A stretch of 64,000 nucleotides of DNA from Ganaspis brasiliensis. Taxonomy: Eukaryota > Arthropoda > Insecta > Hymenoptera > Figitidae. Shown here piece after piece: positions 23,870 through 35,800 of this stretch. The stretch is taken from NCBI GenBank assembly GCA_037103525.1, contig JAZKLR010000222.1, positions 1,612,001 through 1,676,000 on the forward strand, given 5' to 3'. A program made the position numbers and the translations under genes. Every line of letters starts with the position of its first letter. The first letter of the stretch is position 1. The notes below the pieces were generated by a model, which had not been told where the DNA came from, did no database searches, and saw only the letters and a program-made list of their open reading frames with translations.

Positions 23870-26800
23870 ATGACTGAGTTTTTTGATAATCAATATTTTT
23901 GTATCAATAAGTTCTTCTTATCTTGCATTGGTCAATGGCCCTTTCACAGCACTAGACGAAATCGTTTCATTCAATTTTTTATAATTATTTCATTTTCAAG
24001 TTTTTTTACTTCCTCGGTGAAACTATATAAATCATATAAATTATATTAATTACATGAAATTTATATCTCATGGAGTTTAATTTACAAACTAATTTAAAAA
24101 TTACACATTTTAGGGAAGTGGCTTTTTTAAAGTATGGGGTGATACAGATAAAATGATTGAAAGCCTTCCAACATTCTTTGCAGCAATTACGAGTTTTTCT
24201 TATTACCTTGTTTACATATACAAAGAAAAACAGGTAAAAATTATGTTCACTTATTAAGAATATTTTTGCTGTCTTAGGTACATTTTAATTTAGTGAAATT
24301 TTAAAATCATAATCTTATTTACATCTGTCGAAAGACATTCAGATGAACTAATGTTCATTTCATCAACACTTTGCTTCGACGTCAGCAGAAATATTTGTTT
24401 CCTCATAAAGGAATCAATAAGATAATCTTTTTGAAATTAAAAATTTCAATTTTTTAAAAATTTAAAAATTGCACGCGATTTATTCTTTAAAATTTTGATA
24501 AAATATAAATTTTTCATATGTCAATTGAGTTGTTTTAAAGCAAGGAATATGATTTTTTGTATATATTAAGTTAAATTTAGAGGCTAAATTTTTTTTTCAA
24601 GATCATAGTTTAATAATTTTTTTTTAATGGTTATATTTAAAAACACTTGTGTCTGATTCCAGATTTTAGTAGTCAAAATAATCATACCAAATTTTATTTC
24701 AACCTGTTAATCCGTTCTCAAGTTATCGTGTTCACAAAAAAGTACATCCAAATGTACACACACACATGCAAACACATTCATCCGGACATTTAATCAGGAT
24801 CTCATATAACATATATTTCTAGCGATAAAAGAAAGTTAAATTGAAGCACTTTAAAAACTTTGTAAATTTGAACGAATACGAATTCCTTCATGAAGAAGCA
24901 ATACATATATTAATTTATTATAGATTATGCTACTAAAATTGCATTAAGAAGAAATTTGCCTATTTATTATAAGCGAAACACTCTGACTGTACGGCAACAT
25001 ATGTGACTGTCCATGACAAAACGTGCCTTAGCTCCAAAAAATAAATTTTGATTTTTTAATGTCAACCAACAGATGTTACCCTGTAAAGTTGACGCTTGGG
25101 AGCTAAGGCACGTTTTCTCATGGACAGTCACATATGCCAAAAATAAAAATAAATATGTTGAAATGGGATGAGACTTGAAAAGCAATAATTATGATGAAGG
25201 GTGTTATTTTAACAACTTCTATGCGGAGTTAACTTAAAAGTTATGACACAGCTAATTCTGAAGTATGACTGTACTGAAGTGATTATACTACTGTCAAAAT
25301 TATCACTTATCACTTTTTAATTCTTTATGCAAAATGTTTGATAAAAATAATAGATTGAATACTCACAGTCAATTTAATGCTGAAATAAGATAATACCTTG
25401 AAATAAACAATTATATCGGAAAGCCAATGTTTTTTCCTAATTGTTTTCCAAATTGCATATTAAAATCTTGCGCTTCATTAGTAATCACCCAAAAAAAAGT
25501 AATCTTATAAAAAGAGGAAAATTCCTCTCCTAATATCCTCTCACTTTATCCTCTCAGAACAAGAATATTCCATTTCATTATAGAATATGTTTATTCTTTG
25601 TTTTAATGGGAGTATAGCAAAATGAATACTTTTGAATTTTCCTCTTCAGTTAAGATTTTTCGTATCAAATTAAAAGTATTTTATGAGAGGAAGAGAAAAA
25701 AAACGAAACGATATTGCTTTTCAATTTTTTGGTATGACGTTGTGTCAAATTCGCAACTATATTCAAACCCGTCTACCCGTCACATTTTTGAGTTTTGTGT
25801 TGATGTCAGTGAATATAAATACAAAATGGAAAATAGACTAAGGGATTTATTGACTGATATAGGCTTGAGCCAATATATAGATGCATTTAAAAGTAAGTAT
25901 TCATAAAAATAAAAATATTTTTGTATAGAGAATATAAAATATGTATAATAACAACATAACCAGTTTTGTTTGAGTTTATATTTTTATGTTTTAATTCTTA
26001 TAAATTACAATAGTCTCATTTTGTTTTCAAAAATAATAATAATATATGACAATAATGAAATTTTTAAAATATTTTTATTTTTATGGCATGCAATTGCTTA
26101 AGTTTTTTATGTAATGCTTTATATAGAGAACAACATTCTAACCTTAACAAGATTACTTCAATTATTAAAGATGCCTTTTCTTCTTAATAAGATTATTGAA
26201 CCAATAGGCGATCTAGGACTACTTTTAAATCGATTAGAAATAGAAATATCAGTTGATTCTATTGAGGTTGTATTGCTATATTACTCTGAGATGACGCTCG
26301 TTTGTGAATTGTTCTGAGAAGGACGTGTTTGCACGTCGCATTTACCCCGGCGAAATTGTTTCGCCTTAGACTATAGTTATTTATTTAAAAGTTATTTAGC
26401 CTGAATCTTATTGGGAATTTCTTAAGCTGGAAGAATTAACTTATCTACTACAGTGATCTGAATTGAATTTTGGTGGACTTGATGAAGGAGTTTCAGGAGG
26501 AACCTGTGGAAATTAACATTAAATTTAAAGCTTTTAACTAATAAAGTGAGTCAAGCAGCGTCTAATACTAGTATTATCTCAAGTAAGTGTGTCCTTCATA
26601 GGGTCATGTAAGAACTCTTGATCCAAACCAATTTTACTCCTGTGTTTACTTTGGCTTTGTTTGGCTTTCCATCCTTTTCGCTTGCACCACTTGGGATGCT
26701 CTGTCTTGCTCACTCTCGCTGATATAACAGGTGCTTAGTAAGCATTGAATTCTTTTAATTTCTGAAATAAATATGAGATTAAATTTGCCGTGATATTCCT

Positions 26801-29800
26801 TAATTTCTGTTTATATTATCCTCTGTATTTTTGATAGCTGATCAGAATTGTTTTGATCTGTTGGGTTTATAATAATTAATTTAAATCTATGGTAGATAAA
26901 ATTAAATTCTAAATTTCTAATTGAAATTGTTTGGATTGATCATGGCAATTTGAATCGAATCAAATCAAGGCTTAAGATTGAAATTATAGAATTAGCTATC
27001 TCTGAGATCGGATGAAGAATAGTATTGATTGTCTGAACTTATGATACTAAAATTGAAATAAAGACTTAGATTAAAATTGAAATAGTGAGGTTGATTGATC
27101 CTATTTGAATTTAAAGAGTAAAATAAGAAAAATGGCTAGAGTATTATGATTGGAAGGAGAAACTTTTTGTTTTTTCTCTTTTTCCTGGTGTATGTTCTTT
27201 ATTTTCAGTTGGATTGGTCTTGGATGGCTGAAACTGGGTAAGGCATTGTTTGGTTATTGTTACATTTAAATTCGGTTATGGCTTTTCTTGATAAGTTTTT
27301 TTGTTTTTTTTTTGTTTTTTTATTTTGTATTTTGAGTTTATAGTGAGCGACCTGTCTCGCTCGCTATCTGATCAGCTGGTTGATTCTCTCAGAGCTGGTA
27401 TCGATTATACGAGATACCTTTGACCGTTTATTATGCAGTGTTAATTACGATTGAACTGGAGCTCAGTAGCTCCCCACTTAAAAATTAATTTTATTTTTTT
27501 TTTCGCTTAGTTTGTTACAACTTTGATTTATGGTTATTTTTTTATTTATTAATTTTTTCTATTTATTTTATTTTATGTAGATTTTTTTTTCTACTCTTTC
27601 TCTTTTTTCTTTTTTTTTTTTTTTTTTTTTTCTCTTCCTTTTGTTCCATTTCGCTGGTCTCTTTGCTCATTAGTGTATTTTTGTAGATACTGAACACATA
27701 GTATGGACCAAGCTTATCAATCACCGAAGTCACTAAATAAGATTAAGGACATTGTTGTTAGAAGGAATAGAGGAAGAGGAACTTCACGAGAATCTAGTGC
27801 GGAACGTGAGGGTGAGGATTATGGAAAGAGAAGTCGGGGTAGTTCAACCCCCTCTTCGTGCAGGTCCTCGCCTACGGCTCTGTCTCCTAGGAGAAAACAA
27901 AGGTGTAATGCCTCTGGTTCGGAGAATAGAGATCGGATGTCCGGAACGTGCAATGCGATTAGTGAAGATAAATTTGACGACATGGAATTCGATGAAGATG
28001 GAGAGAGATCTATTGATCTTGACAGAGTTATTGGTGAGGCTTCAACTGATGATCATGATCAGGACCGGGAGGATGGTGCCTCTGATCCTAAGAGGGTAGA
28101 TGACATACTTCAGCCGTGTTATAATTGGGCAACCTCTCTTCCTGTGAATGAGAGGTACAGTCATGACTCTGAGGGTCCTTTTTTGGTACTTATGGAGAGT
28201 ACTGACCCTGAAAGAAAACTAGGAACTGTGGATCGTTTTGATATTGGGAAGATGATCCATGGTATTGTTAAGGGATTCCGTAGGATTAATATCAGCGGGG
28301 CGAATCAGGCCAAGATCTTCTGTGAAGATCGTGCTGATACTGATCTTCTTCTTGATTCTAAGGAGTTAGGATCGGTTAATCTCAGAGTTTTTATTTCTCC
28401 ATCTATGATTCGTAAGAAGGGATTTATTAGGGTAGATAGTAAGCACTCTGTTACTGAGATGGCTGAATATTTGGATGCTGGTGAAAGGCAGGGGGTTCTA
28501 CAGATTGCAAGGAGGTTTAATGGTAATAGGGTTCCTCAAGATATGGTTGATATTGTGTTTGACTCCACTAATGTTCCTGATGCTCTCCATTTTTGGGGAG
28601 TAAAGAGGCAGGTCATTCCTTCTATTCCAGTCCCGAAGAGGTGCTTTAAGTGCCAACGGTTTGGTCATGTAATTTCACAATGCCGATCAACTAAACCTTC
28701 TTGTGAGTTCTGTGGAAGAAAGCATACGACTAATTCTTGTACCAACTTAATTAGGAACAGATCTTGCGTAAACTGCAAGGGCGATCATCTGGCTTCCTCC
28801 AGGGAGTGTCCGGTCTTTAAGTTCGAATTTGAACTCATGAAGGAAAGGTATATAAAGAACATCTCGAAGGAAGCAGCCACTGAAAACCTTAAAAAAAGGG
28901 GAATTGAGCTGATTCGATTGCCGGCTGGGGGTAACTCGAGCTCTGAGGATGAGTTGGTGCGAAGCCAAGCAGATCGCCCTCTTGACTTGCCTTTGGTAGC
29001 TGGTGTCTCTCAAGATCCTAACTCTGTTACGTTGCCGACTACTGGTGTTTTGGATTCAGTATCGGCTGTTCTTGATCCTGGTGCTTTCAATCTGACCAAG
29101 GATCCTGGAGGCCATCTTGATGAGGCTCCTATAGTTAATACTGCTTCCTCTTCCACCTATGTTAGTGAGCATTTGGTTCAAGAAGAACAAAGGGTGAGCT
29201 CTGACTCCAATGAGGAGCTTTAATCAGTTTGTTCTGTGAAGATTGGGCTGCTGTAGCTCTGGTTCATACGGATTATGTTATTTTGTTTCGGTTGTTTATT
29301 ATTGAGTTAGGTACTTATTTTGATTAAGGTTCTTTATCTGTCTGTTTTACTTTAATTTTCTTTTCTTAATTTTAATATTAGTTTTCTATCTCTCGCTGTC
29401 TCTTCTCTCTTTTGTCTTTTTTTGTTTTTAGTTCTCTCTAATATTAAACTCTTGGTTAGATGGCGAAGCTGTTTAGGGGAGCCACGTGGAATGCTAGGAG
29501 TGTAGTTGATCATAAGAAAAGAGTGGCTGTGCAGACTCTAATTAAGGACTTGGAACTTGATTTCCTCAGTATTACTGAGACATGGCTTGGTAGTGGTACT
29601 ACCCGATGGGAAATTGCTGGTTTCAATGTGTTTAGAGCGGATAGGTCTAGGGAAAGAATTGGGGGTGGTACATTGATTCTTGTTAATAATGATTATGTTG
29701 TCGAATATCTGCCTCTGATTAATACCTGGAACGAGTCTATGGATCTAGTTGCAGTGAGTCTGGACTCTCCACATGGAAAGCTAGTCATTCTTTCAGTATA

Positions 29801-32800
29801 CATTCCTCCCAAGTCTGATCTTGGAATAGAAACTTGGAATGAGATTTTTGCTCAGCTGTCTGATCGGTCCCAGGTCATAATGATGGGGGACTTTAATGCT
29901 CACTTATCGGCTTTTCCCCCTTATAGGTGTAATAACATAGGTAAACAGATCTTGTCGATTCAGGAAGATTACAATTTGATGATTGTTAATGATGGTAAGC
30001 CAACTTTTATGAGACCCGCACCTGGTTCAATCTCCCCTGATCTGGATGGTAGTATGTTGGATATGATCCTGGTATCGGATACATTGGCTGACCTGGTGTC
30101 CTCTGAAACGTTGGAGTCAACCTACAGGAGCGATCATTTTCCGGTGTTTGTTTCTGTGGTTATCAGTCTGAAGAGATTATGTGACAGTTCAGTTAGGCTT
30201 AGGGTTGGTACTGTTGATTGGTCCAGATTTAATGACCTTGTTTCGGATGCTGTTTGTGGGGGTACCCTGGATATGGATGATACTGAGGGATCATCCACTT
30301 CGAATTACGAGAGATTCATGAGGATAATTCTTGATTCCTTGCTCTCTTCTGGCGCTTTTATTCCGAGGAATAAGTCGCCTGTCTCTAGAATCAAGCCATC
30401 TTGGTGGTCGGGAAGATGTGAGATGGCTCTTAGGGAATTTAGAAGGAATAGGGGGGTGTTTCGACGACTTCCTTCTAGTGGAAATTTCGATATTCTGAGA
30501 GAAGCTGAGCTTCGTTTGCATGAGGTTCTTGATGAGGAGAAGAAGCTTTCATTTCGCACCTTCTGTGCGTCAATCTCTCCGGAAATGGGACTCAAAAAGA
30601 TTTGGGCTCTTATTAGAGCATTTTCAGGATCCAAACCCCTGTCCACGAATATCACAAATGATATTGACTCTCGAGAATTTCGTGCTCTTCAGGATCAGTT
30701 GGTCAATGAGGCGGTTCCCCCTGTCAGTATACAGCTTAAACTCGTCTCTGACGAGAATTGTCCGTATAACCGGCCCTTTTCTGAGAGGGAGTTTTATTCT
30801 GCGTTGAACTCTTGTAAAAAAGGATCATCTCCTGGGATGGATCTAATCTCGTATGAGGTGATTCAAAGGTTTGCTCCCAGCACAAAGTTGAGATTACTTA
30901 AGGTGCTTAATTCATGTTTTCGGTCCTCCCAATATCCGGAGGCTTGGAGGGATACGCTGGTTAGGTTTATTCCGAAGCCCAATGGCAAGGGATTCAGACC
31001 CATCTCGCTTACCTCTGCAACGGGAAAGCTCTTTGAAAAGATGGTGCAGAGGAGGCTCGAACACTTTGTCGAATCCGGGGATCTTATTCCCAGCCAGCAA
31101 TCTGGATTTAGGAAGACTAAGTCTACTATGGACTCAGTTTCATGTTTTGTTGCTGACGTGATGGGGGGTTTTGCAAAGGGCAAATTCACGGTTGCCCTTG
31201 CGCTAGATATTAAAGGAGCGTTTAATGCGGTACTCCCTGTTAAAATTCTTGAAATTATGGATCAAATTGGGGTTCCAGAGAGAATACACAATTTCGTTAA
31301 CTTCCTGATTACTCGTAGGAATTTGAATTTTAGCGAGAATTCAAGTTCTCCAAGGATCAGCGGGGTAGGAGTGCCACAGGGGGGAGTTCTATCTCCCCTT
31401 CTATTCAATCTTACATTGAGAGACATTATCGGTTTTCTTTCGGAAGGTGTTCATCTGCTGCAATATGCTGATTGGCTTGAGTCCTTGGGATTAAGCATTG
31501 CACCTGGTAAGTGCCAAATGTGTGTATTCTCGAAGAAAAAATTTGATCCCGATCTTGCCACTTTGGATGTAATGGGGAACACGGTTAGATGCTCTCCTTC
31601 CATTAAATATCTTGGTATTATGCTTGATTCAAAAATGAACTGGAACCAGCATATTGAGATGATAGTTGCTAGGGCTAACTTGGGAATTAATGTGCTTAAG
31701 GCCCTATCCAGGGTGTCATGGGGTGCTAGCTCTGAAACTCTGATTATGGTCTACAGAGGATCAATCAGAGCAACATTAGAATGGGGGGTGCCTGTATATC
31801 AGAATGCTTGCAAGTCACTTTTGAGAAAATTGGACAGGGTTCAATATCAGGCTCTGAGAGTTGCTTTGGGCCTTATGAGGACTACCCCAACTGCGATTTT
31901 GCTCTCGGAGGCAGGTGAACCAGCTCTCGAAGTTAGGAGACTGCTGATTACTGATAGGTTTCTGGTTAGGCTGAATTCTAGTTATAATAATCCTGTTTCT
32001 GAAAAACTCTCCCTTTTGGAGGATTTGATTGATGATCTTGTTGCACCACCTAAATATCTGAAGAATTTTCCCCTCTTGGTTGCATTTAGCGAGGAAAAAA
32101 GTTTTTTTACGGGTGGAAATAAAACTATGCGTCCTGGGTTTTTTGATTTTCCATGGCATGAGGTTATGTTTGATGTGGGATCCATGATGGACCTTGATTC
32201 AGGAGCTGATATCAGAAGAGCTGAAGTACCGGATACTTCATTCCGAGAATTGATTTTGTCCCAGTACCCCAGATCGACTTTGATCTACACTGATGCCTCT
32301 TTCAGTGAACAGTCATTAAGAGCGGGTAGTGCTTACTTCTGCCCTGAGATGAATTCCAGGTTTGGGGTGGGTCTGAGAGGTTGTTATTCTCCTTTGCCGG
32401 CTGAGCTGCATGCTATTTTCAAGGCTCTTGAATATATTTCTGCTTGCAATTTGACGGATTGGTTGATCTGTTCGGATTCTCTGAGGGCCCTTAAAGCAAT
32501 CAGGGACCGTTCGGAGGTTTTTAATACTGGCCTGATTGCTCATAAGATAGCCAGAATGATCCAGGATTTGAGGAATAGAGGAATTGAGGTTCGCTTCCTT
32601 TGGATTCCATCGCATGTTGGTATAGAAGGAAACCGTAGGGTCGATGAGTTGGCAAAAATTTCCAGGGCACTGAGCTACTCTGTCAAGGTTGATTGGCAGA
32701 TCGATAACTTAAAATCGCATGTTAATAAAAAATTTAAGATGGCTGAGCGTACAGAATGGCCTTATTTCCCTCTGCAGGATCTGCAGCGTAGGTACTTTAG

Positions 32801-35800
32801 CTCTATCACATATGATTCCCCCCGTCCATGGTTCAGGGGAATGAATCTTACTGGAAGGATTATCTGTCTTATAACAAGGCTGAGATCGAATCATATCTGC
32901 TCTGGAGTACACTTTGCGAGGATGGGCTGGAATCTGGATCAGGCATGTGGTTGTGGCTTTTCACCCAGTTCCTTCGAGCACTGGCTGGTTAACTGTCCCC
33001 TTTTTCAGAGAGAGAGACATGTGTTGAATGGGTACCTTAGATTGAGGTATCAGGGTATGGGCATTGAATTGTTGGATTGGAATTATCTTATATTTAATAT
33101 TGATGAGGAGTTGGCTCAAGAAATCGGAAACTTCTTTCAGAATTCTGATCATGTAATATAATTGATTGGTGGATATTGAAATGGAGAGACTAAGTTTATT
33201 GCTTTTCCTGGTTAGTTTATAGGATATACTGATCATATTCTTTACTTGATATATCTTACTCTATTTTATTATTATTATTTTATTATATTTTATTTTATTT
33301 CATTTTATTTTAAATTGCATCTTTATTTTCTTTTGTTCTTACCTTTTTTTTTGTTTCTTTTTGTTTTTGTTTTATTTTTATTTTATTTTATTATTATTAT
33401 TTTTTTTTTCTTTCTTTTCTTTTCATGTTGTTTTATCTTTATTTTATTTGTTGCCTTCTATAAATATCTATAAGTCGAATTTGATAAATTAATCAGGATA
33501 TTTATACTTATTTACTGAGAGTTCTGACTGGGTACCACTTTTGCTCAGGTAATGTTGAGCTTACAAGGCGAAGGTACGATATAGAAGACAAACACTGATA
33601 ATTACATATGTTAAACATCACGAGTGGATGTATACACGCGCCTGATCTGTTTTGTGTCGTTGATTTGCGCTTAAGTGGCCCTGAGAGAATCAACTCACAT
33701 AATTTTAGGATTAAGATAAATTTGAATACTTTATTGTTTTGCTCAGGCTTTGCATTTGTTGCTCTGTATGCACTTGAGTAGGATAATAGGTTGAACTTTC
33801 TTTACTTGAATTTGCCGCTCATTGTCGCCCGCCATGGGTCGACCAGCTTGACCTGGTTCAACTGAAAAACGTGTAAAGCGGCAACTTTGTAACTAAAATT
33901 GTTTACTGAATCAATCAACCCGCTATAATCTTTGTGTTTCGATATTGTAGTTTAACCTAGTGAGAAATAAGAAATAGAATTAAAATAAAATCCTAAACTA
34001 TTCTTTAAAGAGCCTGTTACTGGTGGAGGTGAGTGGTCAGGGTACGTGATTGTGCGGCTACGCTCCTAGTGGCCCCTTCCCTTCCTTCCACCCTATTCGT
34101 ATTCGTATCCAACACACACTTACATCAAAGATGGCTGCAGAATTAAAATCAGTTGGGAATCAACCTATATTTCTATACCATCACGACAACGAAACACATA
34201 GAATTTATAGCTTTTATTATCGCAATTAATATAAGAAGACCTAGACTTGAATTGAATTGAAGTGAATTGTACTGAAAGTACAGAATCTGAACTATAAATT
34301 GAAATTTTGTGAAATTGAATTGGCCATACCAAGGCCATATAAAGAAGAAGAAGAAGAAGAAGAAGAATATTACTCTGAGATGAACCTCAAATTTCTTAAT
34401 TGTTATCCAAGCAACAGAATTTATTTTTTAGTTTTTTTACTTTAACTATTAGTGAAAGAATTGTCAAAGATGTTTATTCTGCCAGTGTAAATTATAACTT
34501 AATTAATGGTAATAGTAAATAAAGAGGTAGATAAATATACGTATAATTCTTCCAGGTGGAAAGCAGCTCAATTGTTAGTCGTCAAGATTCTAAAATTTTA
34601 ATGCAAATTGATAAAGATTTAATTATATTAACGGCCAACGAAGAAAAGTCTGGGTCAGAACTTAGGAATTATTATAAAAAAAACACGAAGGAAAATTGCC
34701 TAATTATTTAAGAAATCAAAAACATTGTTGCAGGAAGTTAGACACATCAGGAGACGTATTTCTTTCCCATGACCAGATAAGTTCAGACGAAGAAGTTTCT
34801 GAAAATACGGATGAAGGTAAAAACAAAAAAAATCTATATTACAAAAGTTTGACATATCTTATTATAAGACTCTTAAAATTCCTTTATAAATTGATCTTTA
34901 AAAATTTAGTTTCGATTGATGTACGAAATGCTGATAGATGGTTAAAAGAATGTTCAGAACCTTGGGAAGAAGTGTTAAAATACTGGAAACTAACATCAGA
35001 GCTAAGGATAACGTCTGAAGACAATTCCGATCTACTATATAAATATTTTGAGGAATACAAAATTCTAAGACTTGTCTCCGGATACACTTTTAGTGAGCTT
35101 TTTTGAATTATTATTTTGCAATATTTATATTATTATATTGCTTCTTTGTATTTATGTTTTTGTTATACATTATTTCAGCTTCATATTGATTTCTCTTTGC
35201 AATATCCAAATTCAAAAAATTCATTGAATAGTAATTGGGAAATAAAAAGAGCGGCATTAGTTAAACTTATTTCTTCAGAATTATTTATTTCTATTATTTC
35301 TCAATGAGATGGGAATCTAGACATAGACCTTTGAAGCAAGATGCTCATATTGTTAACACAAGAATTAATTTGCCTTATACGTTAACTGTTCGGCAACAAT
35401 TACAACAATGCCACAGATTCCTTACATCGAAAACTTTCTTAATACCTCCTATTTTTGGACCTTGTTCGGAATTGAGTGTTCGATATTTAAAAAATTTTTC
35501 TAATTTTTATAAAAGCCTACCTTCTAATCTTACAAATCGCTCATCAGCAGTTGTACCATGGGCTTTAATAAAAGGTACAAAATATGAACCAAACATGGTA
35601 ATTGTTTTGGGACATAGAAGAGAATTGCCTTATTTTGGGATTCTGAAGCACATTGTGACATGCGATACTGTATTTATTTCATTTTTTCTATTTTTAAAAC
35701 AATCGGATTTTGTGAACATTTCTACTCTTATGAAGTAGAAAGCACTGATGAATGGAAATATTTTAACTATGAAAAACTTGGTATACCTTATCCACTTAAG

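Larger units (their letters stand above)
26295..34366 (+). mobile_element. RNase H-bearing LINE (I/LOA-like), full length, 8.07 kb
   Basis: Bounded by a perfect 17-bp target duplication and ending in an (AAG)n tail, typical of target-primed insertion. Order: 1.4 kb 5'UTR, ORF1 (27703-29223), 236-bp spacer, ORF2 (29460-33161), 1.2 kb 3'UTR, tail. ORF2 has APE-type endonuclease, reverse transcriptase, RNase H and a terminal CCHC motif; this order is known from the I, LOA and related clades. The clade is not fixed further. The perfect target duplication and two long ORFs mean a recent insertion. It is probably not autonomous because ORF2 lacks part of the reverse transcriptase. Confidence 0.93.

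Noticed and set aside
25622..25825. In-frame extension of the SAM protein upstream of 25826
   Set aside because: Low-complexity Lys/Phe/Ser sequence unlike a domain; the ATG at 25826 begins directly at the SAM-like helix. An upstream start cannot be fully excluded.
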